A DNA stretch of 17,906 bases from Patescibacteria group bacterium (GTDB lineage Bacteria > Patescibacteriota > Microgenomatia > Levybacterales > UBA12049): the NCBI GenBank assembly GCA_030917445.1, contig JAUPUR010000038.1, positions 1 through 17,906 on the forward strand, in the 5' to 3' direction. The position numbers were made by a program, and so were the translations under genes. Numbering within the stretch: the first letter of the stretch is position 1; each line of letters begins with the position of its first letter. Below the pieces are notes generated by a model, which was not told where the DNA came from, did not search any database, and saw only the letters and a list, made by a program, of their open reading frames with translations. Shown piece by piece: positions 7,038 to 14,227 of the stretch.

Positions 7038-7958
7038 TTATAACCAATCATTTCGTACGAAAATATAGATTGTTACAAGAGAAAAGACTGTTGTTATTCC
7101 AACGATGTAATAGAATGCTAAAGGATTGTCTGAGAGAGGAAGTCTAACGTTCATACCATAGAAAGTTCCGATGATTGTGGGTAAAGTCAAAATGACAGTG
7201 AGAGATGTGAAAAGTTTGATAACACGATTGAGATTGTTTGTCATGATGGTTGAATATGCTTCTCGGATATTTACCATAGTTCGAAGACTTTCTCGAGTAA
7301 TTTGAATTAACTGACTTGAAGCAAGAGCTGCGTCTTCGAAAAAGTCTTTCTCTTCTTCAGAGAGTTTGAGAATCTTTTTTGAGAGCATACTATTATATAT
7401 AGCCTCAAGCCTCACAAGAGCTGTGTTGAAGTCGTAGAGAACATTTTCTGTGTTTACAAATTGAATAATATCCTTATTTCTAATTTTTTGAACTTGTGTA
7501 CTGAAAATTCTAAGTTTTTTACTAATATTATTGAGATACGAGTCATATGTTTCATTAATTTGCATAAGAATTTTGGTGAGAAGTAAATTGCGATTGAGTG
7601 TATTAAAGTCAACTTTTCCGGAAATAAATCGATCAAGTCTTGAAAAACGAGTATTTGCAATTGTTATAAGGCTTTCATTGGTAAGAATAATTAGCATCGG
7701 TGTTGTATCAATGATATCTCCTGAACTAAATGCAAATCGTGTGAAAAGATAAAGCGTTTTATCTTCGATTTCAAACCGTGGAACCTCGTTAATATCTTCA
7801 GCGTCTTGCAAAAGACTTGCATCAACTTTAAATTGATTGATAAGTAAGTCTTTCTCTTCCATTGTTGGATTTTCAACATATATCCATGAGTTCTTTTTGA
7901 ATCTTTCAAATGACGCCATTTGTTTTTCTTTTGCTGTTTTATAATAGTATTTGATCAT
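7038..7958 (-). CDS. corA: CorA-family divalent metal (Mg2+/Co2+) transporter
   Basis: CorA forms pentameric inner-membrane channels for Mg2+. From the start chosen here the protein has 306 residues: an N-terminal alpha/beta cytoplasmic domain, long helices (about 120-245) that form the funnel and stalk, then TM1 (about 249-267), the signature YGMN (267-270) and TM2 (about 282-301), ending in the short tail RNDWL. I chose ATG at 7958 (MIKYYYKT). The longer frame would begin with GTG at 8006, which overlaps the -10-like TACAAT, so it would lie at or upstream of the transcription start. A later ATG (residue 14, MASFERF) is possible. Confidence 0.9.
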   Translation of the reverse strand: MIKYYYKTAKEKQMASFERFKKNSWIYVENPTMEEKDLLINQFKVDASLLQDAEDINEVPRFEIEDKTLYLFTRFAFSSGDIIDTTPMLIILTNESLITIANTRFSRLDRFISGKVDFNTLNRNLLLTKILMQINETYDSYLNNISKKLRIFSTQVQKIRNKDIIQFVNTENVLYDFNTALVRLEAIYNSMLSKKILKLSEEEKDFFEDAALASSQLIQITRESLRTMVNIREAYSTIMTNNLNRVIKLFTSLTVILTLPTIIGTFYGMNVRLPLSDNPLAFYYIVGITTVFSLVTIYIFVRNDWL

Positions 7959-7978
7959 ATTCTCTTTCTCACGATCAT
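7955..7978 (-). other. Possible 7-codon leader peptide overlapping the corA start
   Basis: In the corA leader an ATG at 7978 opens a seven-codon frame, MIVRKRI. Its TGA stop overlaps the corA ATG (ATGA). It would couple translation of corA to that of the leader. A short frame of this kind can arise by chance, and there is no clear ribosome binding site, so support is weak. Confidence 0.25.
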
Positions 7979-7997
7979 TAGCTTTGTGAGGGACTCT

Positions 7998-8003
7998 ATT
8001 GTA
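7998..8003 (-). promoter_or_regulatory. Probable -10 box of corA
   Basis: TACAAT on the minus strand, preceded directly by TG. The start site would be near 7991, leaving a leader of about 32 nt before the corA ATG at 7958. No convincing -35 is seen. Confidence 0.4.
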
Positions 8004-8049
8004 CACCTTTTACTTTGAAAATTGCTATAGAAAGATATATTTGGGAAGC

Positions 8050-8083
8050 TTGACACCTAGCAGTTTGTATGATAGAGTGCTAA
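8050..8083 (+). promoter_or_regulatory. lon promoter overlapped by a CIRCE-like heat-shock operator
   Basis: The promoter is TTGACA (8050-8055), a 17-nt spacer and TAGAGT (8073-8078), with the start site near 8085 and a leader of about 7 nt. Over it lies an inverted repeat matching CIRCE, the HrcA repressor site (TTAGCACTC-N9-GAGTGCTAA). The right arm GAGTGCTAA (8075-8083) is exact, the spacer is exactly 9 nt, and the left arm CTAGCAGTT (8057-8065) matches at 6 of 9 positions. The site covers the spacer and -10, where a repressor would block RNA polymerase. HrcA itself is not in this window. Confidence 0.7.
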
Positions 8084-8091
8084 TACTTCTT

Positions 8092-10482
8092 ATGGAAAAA
8101 ACAGTACCAATTATCCCGATTCGCGATGGAATCATTTTTCCAAATACCGACTCAGTACTCACCTTTGGGAGACCAAAGAGTCTCGCAGCACTCGAATCCT
8201 CATTTGAGCATGAGAGAGTTGTATGTTTTGTCCTTCAAAAAAGCTCACGAGTAAATGATCCAGAACCAACTGATTTATTTAGTGTAGGAACTCTTTCACG
8301 AATTGAAAGAATGATTAGGGCTGATGGTGAAATAAACGCACAAGTGAGGGGACTTCAAAGAGTTAAAATTCTTTCATATGAAAAACAAGATAACTTTTTT
8401 GTTGCAAAAGTCGTTGAAATTGAGGAAGAACAAGATACCTCACCAGAAGTCACAGCACTGTGCAACCACCTCACAAATGAGTTTAGACGAGCAATGAACT
8501 TTGGAAAATCAGCTGACTTCTTAGTATTCATGAATATCATGTCTGAGAATTCTCCATCAGAGCTTTCTGATCTTGTTGCATCAGCACTAGATCTCAAACC
8601 ACAAGAAAGACAAGTCCTCCTCGAAATGACCAATGTCAAAGAGAGACTCCAAAAATTAGTTGATCTTCTCTCGAAAGAAATTCGTGTTCTTGAGCTTGAA
8701 AGAAGAATTGCATCTAAAACTCAAGAAAGATTTGAGAAAGGCGCACGTGAAGCGATTCTTCGTGAAAGACTGAAAACTATTGAAAAAGAACTTGGAGAAG
8801 AAGAAGGTGGAAGTGAAGTGAAAGAGCTTTTTCAAAAAATTAAAGAAGCAAAAATGCCTGAAGATGTTGAGGAAAAAGCAAAAAAAGAAGTTAAAAAACT
8901 TCAAAACATGAATCAATTCAATCCTGAGGCTGGATATATCCGAAATTATATCGATTGGCTTGTTGGACTCCCATGGAGTATTGAAAGTAAATCAGAAATA
9001 AATATTAAAGATGCAGAAAACATTTTACATGAAGATCACTATGGTCTTCCAAAGGTAAAAGAAAGAATTCTTGAGTACCTTGCAGTACAAAAATTAGCAG
9101 GAAAAATGAAAAGTCCCATACTTTGTTTTGTTGGCCCTCCAGGCGTTGGTAAGACATCTCTTGGAAAATCAATTGCACGATCACTTGGAAGAAAATTTAT
9201 TAGAGTTTCACTAGGGGGAATACGTGATGAAGCAGAAATTAGAGGTCATAGGAGAACTTATGTAGGAGCACTCCCAGGTCGAATAATTCAAGGAATTAAA
9301 GATGCCGGAACCAAAAATCCTGTCTTTATGCTTGATGAAATTGATAAAGTTGGAGCAGATTTTAGAGGAGATCCATCAAGTGCGCTTCTTGAAGCACTAG
9401 ATCCAGAACAAAACACTGACTTTTCGGATCATTATCTTGAAGTTCCATTCGATCTCTCAAATGTAATGTTTATTACCACTGCAAATATGTTGGATACTAT
9501 TCCTCCAGCATTAAGGGACAGGCTTGAAATTATTCAATTTTCAGGATATACCCATGAAGAAAAATTCAATATTGTCAAACAATTTGTTCTTAAAAAACAA
9601 ATTGAAGCAAATGGTTTGAAAGAAAAAAATGTTGAAATTAACGATGATGCAGTGAATTTTGTTATCAATCATTACACTCGTGAAGCAGGAGTGAGAAATC
9701 TTGAAAGAAGATTTGCGACAATTTTTAGAAAAGTAGCACGAAAAGTAGCTGAAGGTAAAAGAGGTAAAGTTAGTATTACAGAAAAAGACATCACAAAATA
9801 TCTGGGTCCTATTAGATATTCTGGATCTCTTATCGAAAAGGAAGATCAAATTGGACAATCAACTGGACTTGCATGGACTGAAGCAGGAGGAGATATTCTC
9901 TTTATTGAAGTTGCACTTATGCCGGGCAAAGGTCAGCTTATTTTAACAGGGCAACTTGGTGATGTTATGAAAGAGTCATGTCAGGCAGCTCTTTCATATA
10001 TTCGAGCACGTGCAGATAGATTTGGTATTGAGGATAAGGTTTTTCAAAAAACAGATATCCATGTTCACGTACCTGAAGGTGCAGTGCCAAAGGATGGTCC
10101 ATCCGCAGGACTTGCAATTACAACAGCAATTATTTCAGCACTGACAAAAGATCCAATAAAAAGGACAGTTGGAATGACAGGTGAAGTGACTCTGAGAGGA
10201 AGAGCGCTAGAAATTGGTGGAGTTAAAGAAAAGGTGATTGCTGCACATAGAGCAGGTTTGAAAACTATTATCCTTCCAAAAGACAATAAAAAAGATCTAG
10301 AAGAAGTACCTGCAGAAGTTCTAAATGATATTGATTTTAAATTTGTCAGTCATATGGATGATGTCTTGAGCATTGCCCTTGCACGTCCACTTAAATTAAA
10401 AGTGAGGAAAGAGGACGAGTCATATGGCATCGAACGCCATAGACCAATTCTACACTCTCCAAAACCGTATAAAGCTGACTAA
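8092..10482 (+). CDS. lon: ATP-dependent protease Lon (La)
   Basis: Lon is a cytoplasmic hexameric AAA+ serine protease that degrades misfolded and regulatory proteins. From ATG 8092 it has 796 residues: the LON N-terminal domain (about 4-195, starting with IPIRDGIIFP), a coiled-coil linker (about 195-275), the AAA+ module with Walker A GPPGVGKT (348-355) and Walker B VFMLDEIDK (411-419), and the protease domain with catalytic S671 in KDGPSAG and K714 in VKEKV. The 43-residue spacing between the two equals that of E. coli S679/K722. The frame is open back to 7999, but Lon homology begins at this ATG and the promoter lies inside the extra part. The last 25 residues are a basic, His/Pro-containing tail. 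Confidence 0.97.
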   Translation: MEKTVPIIPIRDGIIFPNTDSVLTFGRPKSLAALESSFEHERVVCFVLQKSSRVNDPEPTDLFSVGTLSRIERMIRADGEINAQVRGLQRVKILSYEKQDNFFVAKVVEIEEEQDTSPEVTALCNHLTNEFRRAMNFGKSADFLVFMNIMSENSPSELSDLVASALDLKPQERQVLLEMTNVKERLQKLVDLLSKEIRVLELERRIASKTQERFEKGAREAILRERLKTIEKELGEEEGGSEVKELFQKIKEAKMPEDVEEKAKKEVKKLQNMNQFNPEAGYIRNYIDWLVGLPWSIESKSEINIKDAENILHEDHYGLPKVKERILEYLAVQKLAGKMKSPILCFVGPPGVGKTSLGKSIARSLGRKFIRVSLGGIRDEAEIRGHRRTYVGALPGRIIQGIKDAGTKNPVFMLDEIDKVGADFRGDPSSALLEALDPEQNTDFSDHYLEVPFDLSNVMFITTANMLDTIPPALRDRLEIIQFSGYTHEEKFNIVKQFVLKKQIEANGLKEKNVEINDDAVNFVINHYTREAGVRNLERRFATIFRKVARKVAEGKRGKVSITEKDITKYLGPIRYSGSLIEKEDQIGQSTGLAWTEAGGDILFIEVALMPGKGQLILTGQLGDVMKESCQAALSYIRARADRFGIEDKVFQKTDIHVHVPEGAVPKDGPSAGLAITTAIISALTKDPIKRTVGMTGEVTLRGRALEIGGVKEKVIAAHRAGLKTIILPKDNKKDLEEVPAEVLNDIDFKFVSHMDDVLSIALARPLKLKVRKEDESYGIERHRPILHSPKPYKAD

Positions 10483-10503
10483 TTTACCTCAATTTGTTAC
10501 ACT
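10475..10503 (+). promoter_or_regulatory. Promoter of the membrane protein gene at 10510
   Basis: CTGACT (10475-10480) overlaps the last codons of lon. A 17-nt spacer follows, then the extended -10 TGT-TACACT (10495-10503). The base 7 nt after the box is the G of the GTG start at 10510, so a leaderless message is predicted. A very similar 30-bp element occurs at 16798-16827. Confidence 0.5.
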
Positions 10504-10509
10504 AAATGA

Positions 10510-11070
10510 GTGAAAAAAAAGAGACAAGACAAAATTGTCCGTGATCTCGTTCTTGTATTTTTTAGTATTCTTTTAGCTGGAATTTTAATAAAAACAGGAA
10601 CAATTGATTCATTCCTCAAATTATTTGAAAGTTCATATCTCCTGACTGCATTTGTTGCTGGTATTCTTTTTACTTCGATATTTACAACTGCAGTAGGGTC
10701 TGCTGCATTTATTGTGATGGGTGTAGATGGATACAATCCACTCATAGTTGGACTTGTCGGGGGAGTTGGGGCATTAGTAGGGGATATAATAATTTTTAAG
10801 TTTGTTCGAGAGGACCTTCAAGCAGATATTTCATACCTTTTAAGACTTCATAAGAGAAAGTCGTTGCACACACTTATAAAAAATCCACTTGTTCAGCTGT
10901 TACTTCCAGTGCTTGGTGGAATTGTTATTGCATCACCTTTGCCAGATGAGCTTGGAGTAACACTCCTTGCGATGTCTCATATTCAGACACGATACTTTTC
11001 TTTTTTCTCTTTTATTTTTAATGCAATAGGAATTGGGTTAATGGTTCGGTTTGGGGCACTTCTTGGATAA
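10510..11070 (+). CDS. Polytopic membrane protein, possibly DedA/VTT-like
   Basis: A 186-residue integral membrane protein. After a basic N-terminus (MKKKRQDK) there are hydrophobic stretches at about 11-28, 42-70, 76-97, 126-141, 147-157 and 163-180. The glycine-rich LVGGVGALVGDIIIFKFVRE (82-101) and the loop ASPLPDELGV (141-150), which contains proline and acidic residues inside the membrane region, recall DedA/VTT-type transporters, but I cannot name the family with certainty. The start is GTG; the nearby ATG at 10506 is out of frame and soon stopped. Its TAA shares a base with the ATG of the next gene (TAATG), so the two are probably co-translated. Confidence 0.7.
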   Translation: MKKKRQDKIVRDLVLVFFSILLAGILIKTGTIDSFLKLFESSYLLTAFVAGILFTSIFTTAVGSAAFIVMGVDGYNPLIVGLVGGVGALVGDIIIFKFVREDLQADISYLLRLHKRKSLHTLIKNPLVQLLLPVLGGIVIASPLPDELGVTLLAMSHIQTRYFSFFSFIFNAIGIGLMVRFGALLG

Positions 11071-11660
11071 TGAATAAGTTAAGACTCGGTTTTTTAGCTT
11101 CACATAATGGGACTGATATGCGAGGAATTGTCAAAGCATGTGAAGATGGTCAACTTGAAGCCATACCTGTTGTCGTAATTTCAAATAATCCTTTGTCTCC
11201 TGCCCTTGAGTTTGCAAGAACGAGAAAAATTCCTTGTTTTTGTATTAATTCAAAGAATGCTGGAACATCAGAGATGAGAGATTTAAAAATAAGAGATATT
11301 TTACTCTCATATAATGTAGATCTTATTATCCTTAGTGGTTATATGAGAAAGATAGAAGAAAAAACTTTGGAAGCTTTTCCAGAAAAAATACTCAATGTCC
11401 ATCCCTCACTCCTTCCAAAATACGCGGGACTGTATGGTGATAGTGTCCATAAAGCAGTTTTAGATGCTCATGAGAAAATTTCTGGACTTACAATTCACAC
11501 GATCGATAAAGAATATGACAAGGGAACAATTCTTTTACAAAGTGAAGTCAAAGTTTTTAGTACAGATACTATTGTTTCATTGAAAGAAAGAATACAGAAA
11601 GAAGAGATAAAATCATTTATTTCATTACTCAAGAATTATAAAACTATTAAAAAAACTTAA
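11070..11660 (+). CDS. PurN-like formyltransferase (GART family)
   Basis: Enzymes of this fold transfer a formyl group from 10-formyltetrahydrofolate; PurN does so to glycinamide ribonucleotide in purine synthesis. In 196 residues the catalytic triad is visible: N109 and H111 in LNVHPSLLPKYAG and D150 in IDKEYDKGTIL, matching E. coli PurN N106, H108 and D144. The N-terminal phosphate loop reads ASHNGTDMRGIV where PurN usually has a GxGSN-type loop, so the substrate may differ. No other purine genes are nearby, and CPR bacteria often lack the full pathway. Other options are a sugar- or amine-specific formyltransferase. It follows the membrane protein with a 1-bp overlap. Its stop overlaps the stop of the convergent gene. 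Confidence 0.8.
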   Translation: MNKLRLGFLASHNGTDMRGIVKACEDGQLEAIPVVVISNNPLSPALEFARTRKIPCFCINSKNAGTSEMRDLKIRDILLSYNVDLIILSGYMRKIEEKTLEAFPEKILNVHPSLLPKYAGLYGDSVHKAVLDAHEKISGLTIHTIDKEYDKGTILLQSEVKVFSTDTIVSLKERIQKEEIKSFISLLKNYKTIKKT

Positions 11661-12217
11661 TCAATCATTGGCACGTTATAAACCCTTTTGAATTCGTCTT
11701 TCCAGAGTTTGATTTTACACTCTGCATTATTTTTAATTTCATTATTAGTCGTTGGTGAGAAGTTAACAGCTTCTTGCAAGCGTTGTCTCACTGAAAGCGA
11801 GCTGAGAACTGTCATGGAATAAAGAGATAGTGCTACTCTTTCATGTTTCATACTTGATACTTGATTAAATATGCCTGTACTTTGAGGTATTGAGTACTCG
11901 ATATAGGAAGGGGGGTATTCAGGGAACTCGATTGGTTCTTGTTTACCAAGTGAGGCAAGAGCAACAATATCAGAAAAGACATACTGTCTCATATGAGAAG
12001 TTATGGGAGCTTTGAGAAGGAGTCCACTGAGTCTATGAGAAATCCTTTGGATGTCTTCTGATTCATCTCGTGTAGTGAGTAATTCAATTGCCTCATCAAG
12101 CGACAAACCGTCTTGAAGAAAATAGGGGGGAAATGAGTCGTAAAGTTCTTTTAATTCTGCATTTAACTCTGCAGGAGTTGATTCTTTTTCGAATTTTAAT
12201 TCTCGTGCTTCTATCAT
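11657..12217 (-). CDS. Hypothetical soluble protein
   Basis: I do not recognise this 186-residue protein. It is mostly helical, has no membrane segment or signal peptide, and contains an N-terminal charged helix (ELNAELKELYDSFPP), a middle acidic stretch (TTRDESEDIQR), a Pro/Tyr-rich segment (EFPEYPPSYIEYS) and a basic C-terminus. The frame extends to GTG 12232, but that codon overlaps the -10 TATACT; ATG 12217 lies exactly 7 nt after the box and is preferred. It lies 36 bp downstream of the transketolase-like pair on the same strand and could be partly co-transcribed with it. Confidence 0.7.
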   Translation of the reverse strand: MIEARELKFEKESTPAELNAELKELYDSFPPYFLQDGLSLDEAIELLTTRDESEDIQRISHRLSGLLLKAPITSHMRQYVFSDIVALASLGKQEPIEFPEYPPSYIEYSIPQSTGIFNQVSSMKHERVALSLYSMTVLSSLSVRQRLQEAVNFSPTTNNEIKNNAECKIKLWKDEFKRVYNVPMID

Positions 12218-12223
12218 GCGCAC

Positions 12224-12229
12224 AGTATA
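12224..12229 (-). promoter_or_regulatory. -10 box of the hypothetical gene at 12217
   Basis: TATACT on the minus strand, preceded directly by TG. Seven bases after its end is the A of ATG 12217, so a leaderless transcript is expected. This position is the main reason for choosing the shorter start. Confidence 0.5.
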
Positions 12230-12253
12230 CACTAATAGAAATTGATCTCGGAG

Positions 12254-12730
12254 CTAGAGTTTCATGAAAGAAGGACCTTCTCGATGATACTCACTCTCCA
12301 TAATTTCTTTTGTGATTTCTTCAGTATCAGGATAATATCTATGTAAGTTAGGGAGATGACCAAGTGCTTTTTCTTCTTCTCCTTTTTCAACATTATGTCC
12401 AAAACCCATAAAGTTATATCCTATATCTCCACCAACCCCAAAAAGTTTGACATTGGCGTTTTGATGACAAATGTCATTTCGGATCTGTTCATAAGGTCTA
12501 AAGATAATGAAGTTGAGCATCGTGTAAATATATGGCTTCCATCCAGCTTTTGACATCCCATATGCTGCACTCATCATTGTTTGTTCAAGAACACCAATAT
12601 TGAGAAATTGATTGGGAAATTTTTTGATGTATTCCTGCATGTAAGTAAATCCAACGTCTCCTATTATTAGAATCACGCGTGGATCTCTCTCTGCAAGCTC
12701 TTCCATTTTTTGAATGAAAGGTTTTCTCAT
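12254..12730 (-). CDS. Transketolase-like subunit, pyrimidine-binding domain only
   Basis: This 158-residue protein matches the Pyr domain of transketolases. The proposed ThDP-activating glutamate is E49 in NIGVLEQTMMSAAYGMSKAG (44-63), followed by FIIFRPYEQIRND (74-86), which fits the aminopyrimidine-binding strand, and a typical domain end (REGPSFMKL). Split transketolases usually have a second subunit of about 300 residues with Pyr and C-terminal domains. Here the roughly 130-residue C-terminal domain is absent. The stop (TAG 12254-12256) is followed within 40 bp by the next gene, and I see no continuation in another frame, so the short form looks genuine. Together with its partner gene it would make a 410-residue enzyme. 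Confidence 0.85.
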   Translation of the reverse strand: MRKPFIQKMEELAERDPRVILIIGDVGFTYMQEYIKKFPNQFLNIGVLEQTMMSAAYGMSKAGWKPYIYTMLNFIIFRPYEQIRNDICHQNANVKLFGVGGDIGYNFMGFGHNVEKGEEEKALGHLPNLHRYYPDTEEITKEIMESEYHREGPSFMKL

Positions 12731-13485
12731 TTTAATTCCTCCATTCCTTTTGCATATGTTTCATCATCAACATTTTTGTAGTGGAAAACAAGTGAATCCT
12801 CCATGAATGAAACGCCTTTACCTTTAATAGTGTCACAAATAATTACTTTTGGACCTGTAGTTGGTTTGTGAACAGCTTTTTCAATTGCCTCGTAGTCATG
12901 TCCATCAATTCGTTCAACATCCCAACCCCAAACTTTCCATTTTTCTTCAAGAGGTTCGAGTCTGATAATGTCTTCTGTCCTTCCCATAGCCTGCCAGGTA
13001 TTGCGATCAACAAAGACTGTAAAGTTATCCAAATGGTGATGTGCTGCAACCATGATAGTTTCCCAGGTGGTTCCCTCATTGAGTTCTCCATCTGACATAA
13101 TGCAGTATACTCTTCCTGGTGTTTTTGCCATTTTTTGACCGAGTGCGATGCCAAGTGCGACAGGAAATCCATGCCCCATAGATCCACCGGTGGTCTCAAC
13201 GCCTTCAACGCCAATTTCAACCAAATTAAGGTATGGTTTTTCTGGAAATTTATCTAAATCGCTTTCTGGGAAAAATCCTCTTCGAGAAAGAAGAATATAT
13301 GTTGTTGCAGCAGCCCATCCTTTACTCCAGACAACTCTATCTTCAGGCTTGAGGTTTTCATGAAGTACGACTGCAAAATCTGTGAGGCTGAAGTTGCTTG
13401 CAATATGACTTGTTTGGGCTTTATGGATCATGGTAAGTGCTTTGCGCCTTACCTCTTTTGCAATTGCTGCGTAGTCTTTGAGCAT
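12727..13485 (-). CDS. Transketolase-like subunit, ThDP diphosphate-binding (N-terminal) domain
   Basis: A 252-residue protein equal to the PP domain of split transketolases, which shuttle two-carbon ketol units in the non-oxidative pentose phosphate pathway. The ThDP/Mg motif is SDGELNEGTTWE (131-142) ending in FVDRN (158-162), with D132 and N162 as metal ligands; most relatives have GDG where this has SDG. The GSMGHGF loop (101-107) corresponds to GSLGQGL. H27 lies at the usual active-site position, though the segment reads SHIASNFS. The gene has its own strong promoter and overlaps the second subunit by 4 bp (ATGA). Confidence 0.9.
   Translation of the reverse strand: MLKDYAAIAKEVRRKALTMIHKAQTSHIASNFSLTDFAVVLHENLKPEDRVVWSKGWAAATTYILLSRRGFFPESDLDKFPEKPYLNLVEIGVEGVETTGGSMGHGFPVALGIALGQKMAKTPGRVYCIMSDGELNEGTTWETIMVAAHHHLDNFTVFVDRNTWQAMGRTEDIIRLEPLEEKWKVWGWDVERIDGHDYEAIEKAVHKPTTGPKVIICDTIKGKGVSFMEDSLVFHYKNVDDETYAKGMEELK
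12738..12742 (-). promoter_or_regulatory. Shine-Dalgarno sequence of the second transketolase gene
   Basis: GGAGG on the minus strand, 7 nt before the ATG at 12730 and within the last codons (Met-Glu-Glu) of the upstream subunit gene. This is a near-ideal ribosome binding site for an operon-internal start. Confidence 0.8.
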
Positions 13486-13492
13486 ACTATTA

Positions 13493-13521
13493 TTATTAGC
13501 AATCTAAGATTGATCTGTCAA
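13493..13521 (-). promoter_or_regulatory. Promoter of the transketolase pair with a dyad in the spacer
   Basis: On the minus strand there is a perfect -35 TTGACA (13521-13516), a 17-nt spacer and TAATAA (13498-13493) extended by TGC. The start site falls at or next to the ATG at 13485, so the message should be leaderless. The spacer contains the perfect inverted repeat CAATCT-A-AGATTG (13500-13512), placed between the two promoter boxes, where a regulator could act. Confidence 0.7.
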
Positions 13522-13607
13522 TGAAGTATGAAATCACAGAGAGGGAATTAAAGTGATCGGTACATAGTCATATTTTATTCCAGTCGTGAAACAGTATGAA
13601 CTATCGA

Positions 13608-13616
13608 TGATATAAT
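13608..13616 (+). promoter_or_regulatory. Extended -10 promoter of the HD-domain gene
   Basis: TGA-TATAAT, with a perfect -10 box, ends 7 nt before the ATG at 13624. The expected start site is at or one base before the ATG. No clear -35 is visible. Confidence 0.6.
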
Positions 13617-13623
13617 CATCATT

Positions 13624-14160
13624 ATGAAGAGTACAGATATTATTAACTTTGCAAAGATAGTTGGGAAGTTAAAAAAAATTAAAAGAACTGGATGGGTTAG
13701 AGAAGGAGTTGTTGAACCTGAGAGTGTTGCCGAGCATAGTTTTCGATTAATTGTTCTTGCAATGACTCTTGGTGATTATTTCGAAGTTGATAAAGAGAAA
13801 TTAATTAAAATGGCGATTATTCATGATTTGGGAGAGACGTCGACTGGTGATCTCGTTGTAGAGAGAGGGATAGTTGTAAATGATCTGAATAAAAGGGACA
13901 AAGAACAAAGAGAAGAAAAAGCTATCTCTGAGCTTTTTCAAGAATTTAGTCCTGACTATAAAAATATTTTCCGCGAGATGATAGAAAGAAAATCAAAAGA
14001 AGCACTTCTTTTTTGGCAACTAGATAAGTTAGAGATGGCGATGCAAGCAAAAGAGTATGAAGAAGAACAAGATAAAGTTTTGACTGAGTTCATAGAAAAT
14101 GCCGATCATCATATTACAGATCCACTCCTGAAAGAAATTCTCCATAAATTATCTGAATAG
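13624..14160 (+). CDS. HD-domain phosphohydrolase, YfbR/HDDC2-like (5'-deoxynucleotidase candidate)
   Basis: A 178-residue HD-domain protein. Metal ligands are H38 (ESVAEHSFR), H67-D68 (IIHDLGET) and D134 (WQLDKLEMAMQAKEYE); E71 and D76 (TGD) are also placed as in the family. The opening KLKKIKRTGWVREGVVEPESVAEH is close in style to YfbR and human HDDC2, which dephosphorylate deoxyribonucleoside 5'-monophosphates. Such an enzyme would take part in nucleotide salvage or pool control. It is divergent from the transketolase pair across a 138-bp gap and is followed by the glycosyltransferase gene, which has its own promoter. Confidence 0.88.
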   Translation: MKSTDIINFAKIVGKLKKIKRTGWVREGVVEPESVAEHSFRLIVLAMTLGDYFEVDKEKLIKMAIIHDLGETSTGDLVVERGIVVNDLNKRDKEQREEKAISELFQEFSPDYKNIFREMIERKSKEALLFWQLDKLEMAMQAKEYEEEQDKVLTEFIENADHHITDPLLKEILHKLSE

Positions 14161-14201
14161 ATTAAATCATTTAGATCTTAGTAATTAGTTACAATTCATC
14201 A

Positions 14202-14210
14202 TGATATACT
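14202..14210 (+). promoter_or_regulatory. Extended -10 promoter of the glycosyltransferase gene
   Basis: TGA-TATACT lies 17 nt before the ATG at 14228, giving a leader of about 10 nt with no Shine-Dalgarno sequence. It is identical to the element upstream of the response regulator and EamA genes. Confidence 0.5.
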
Positions 14211-14227
14211 AAAAAAGTCCTAGTGCA

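Noticed and set aside
7999..8091. N-terminal extension of Lon from a TTG codon
   Set aside because: The extra 31 residues have no Lon similarity and cover the promoter and CIRCE-like site; family homology begins at ATG 8092.
8355..10286. Minus-strand open frames inside lon, including a Phe-rich one
   Set aside because: Composition is explained by antisense of Lys/Glu-rich codons; no start signals and no homology.
12218..12232. GTG start five codons upstream for the hypothetical gene at 12217
   Set aside because: It overlaps the -10 box TATACT, so the transcript would not include it.
12218..12253. Frameshift or premature stop explaining the short transketolase subunit
   Set aside because: No transketolase C-terminal residues are seen in any frame after the stop, and the next gene begins within 40 bp.
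1922..12730. Alternative genetic code with TGA as glycine
   Set aside because: TGA serves as the stop in the ATGA overlaps of gpmA/phosphatase and of the transketolase pair, and the proteins end sensibly there.
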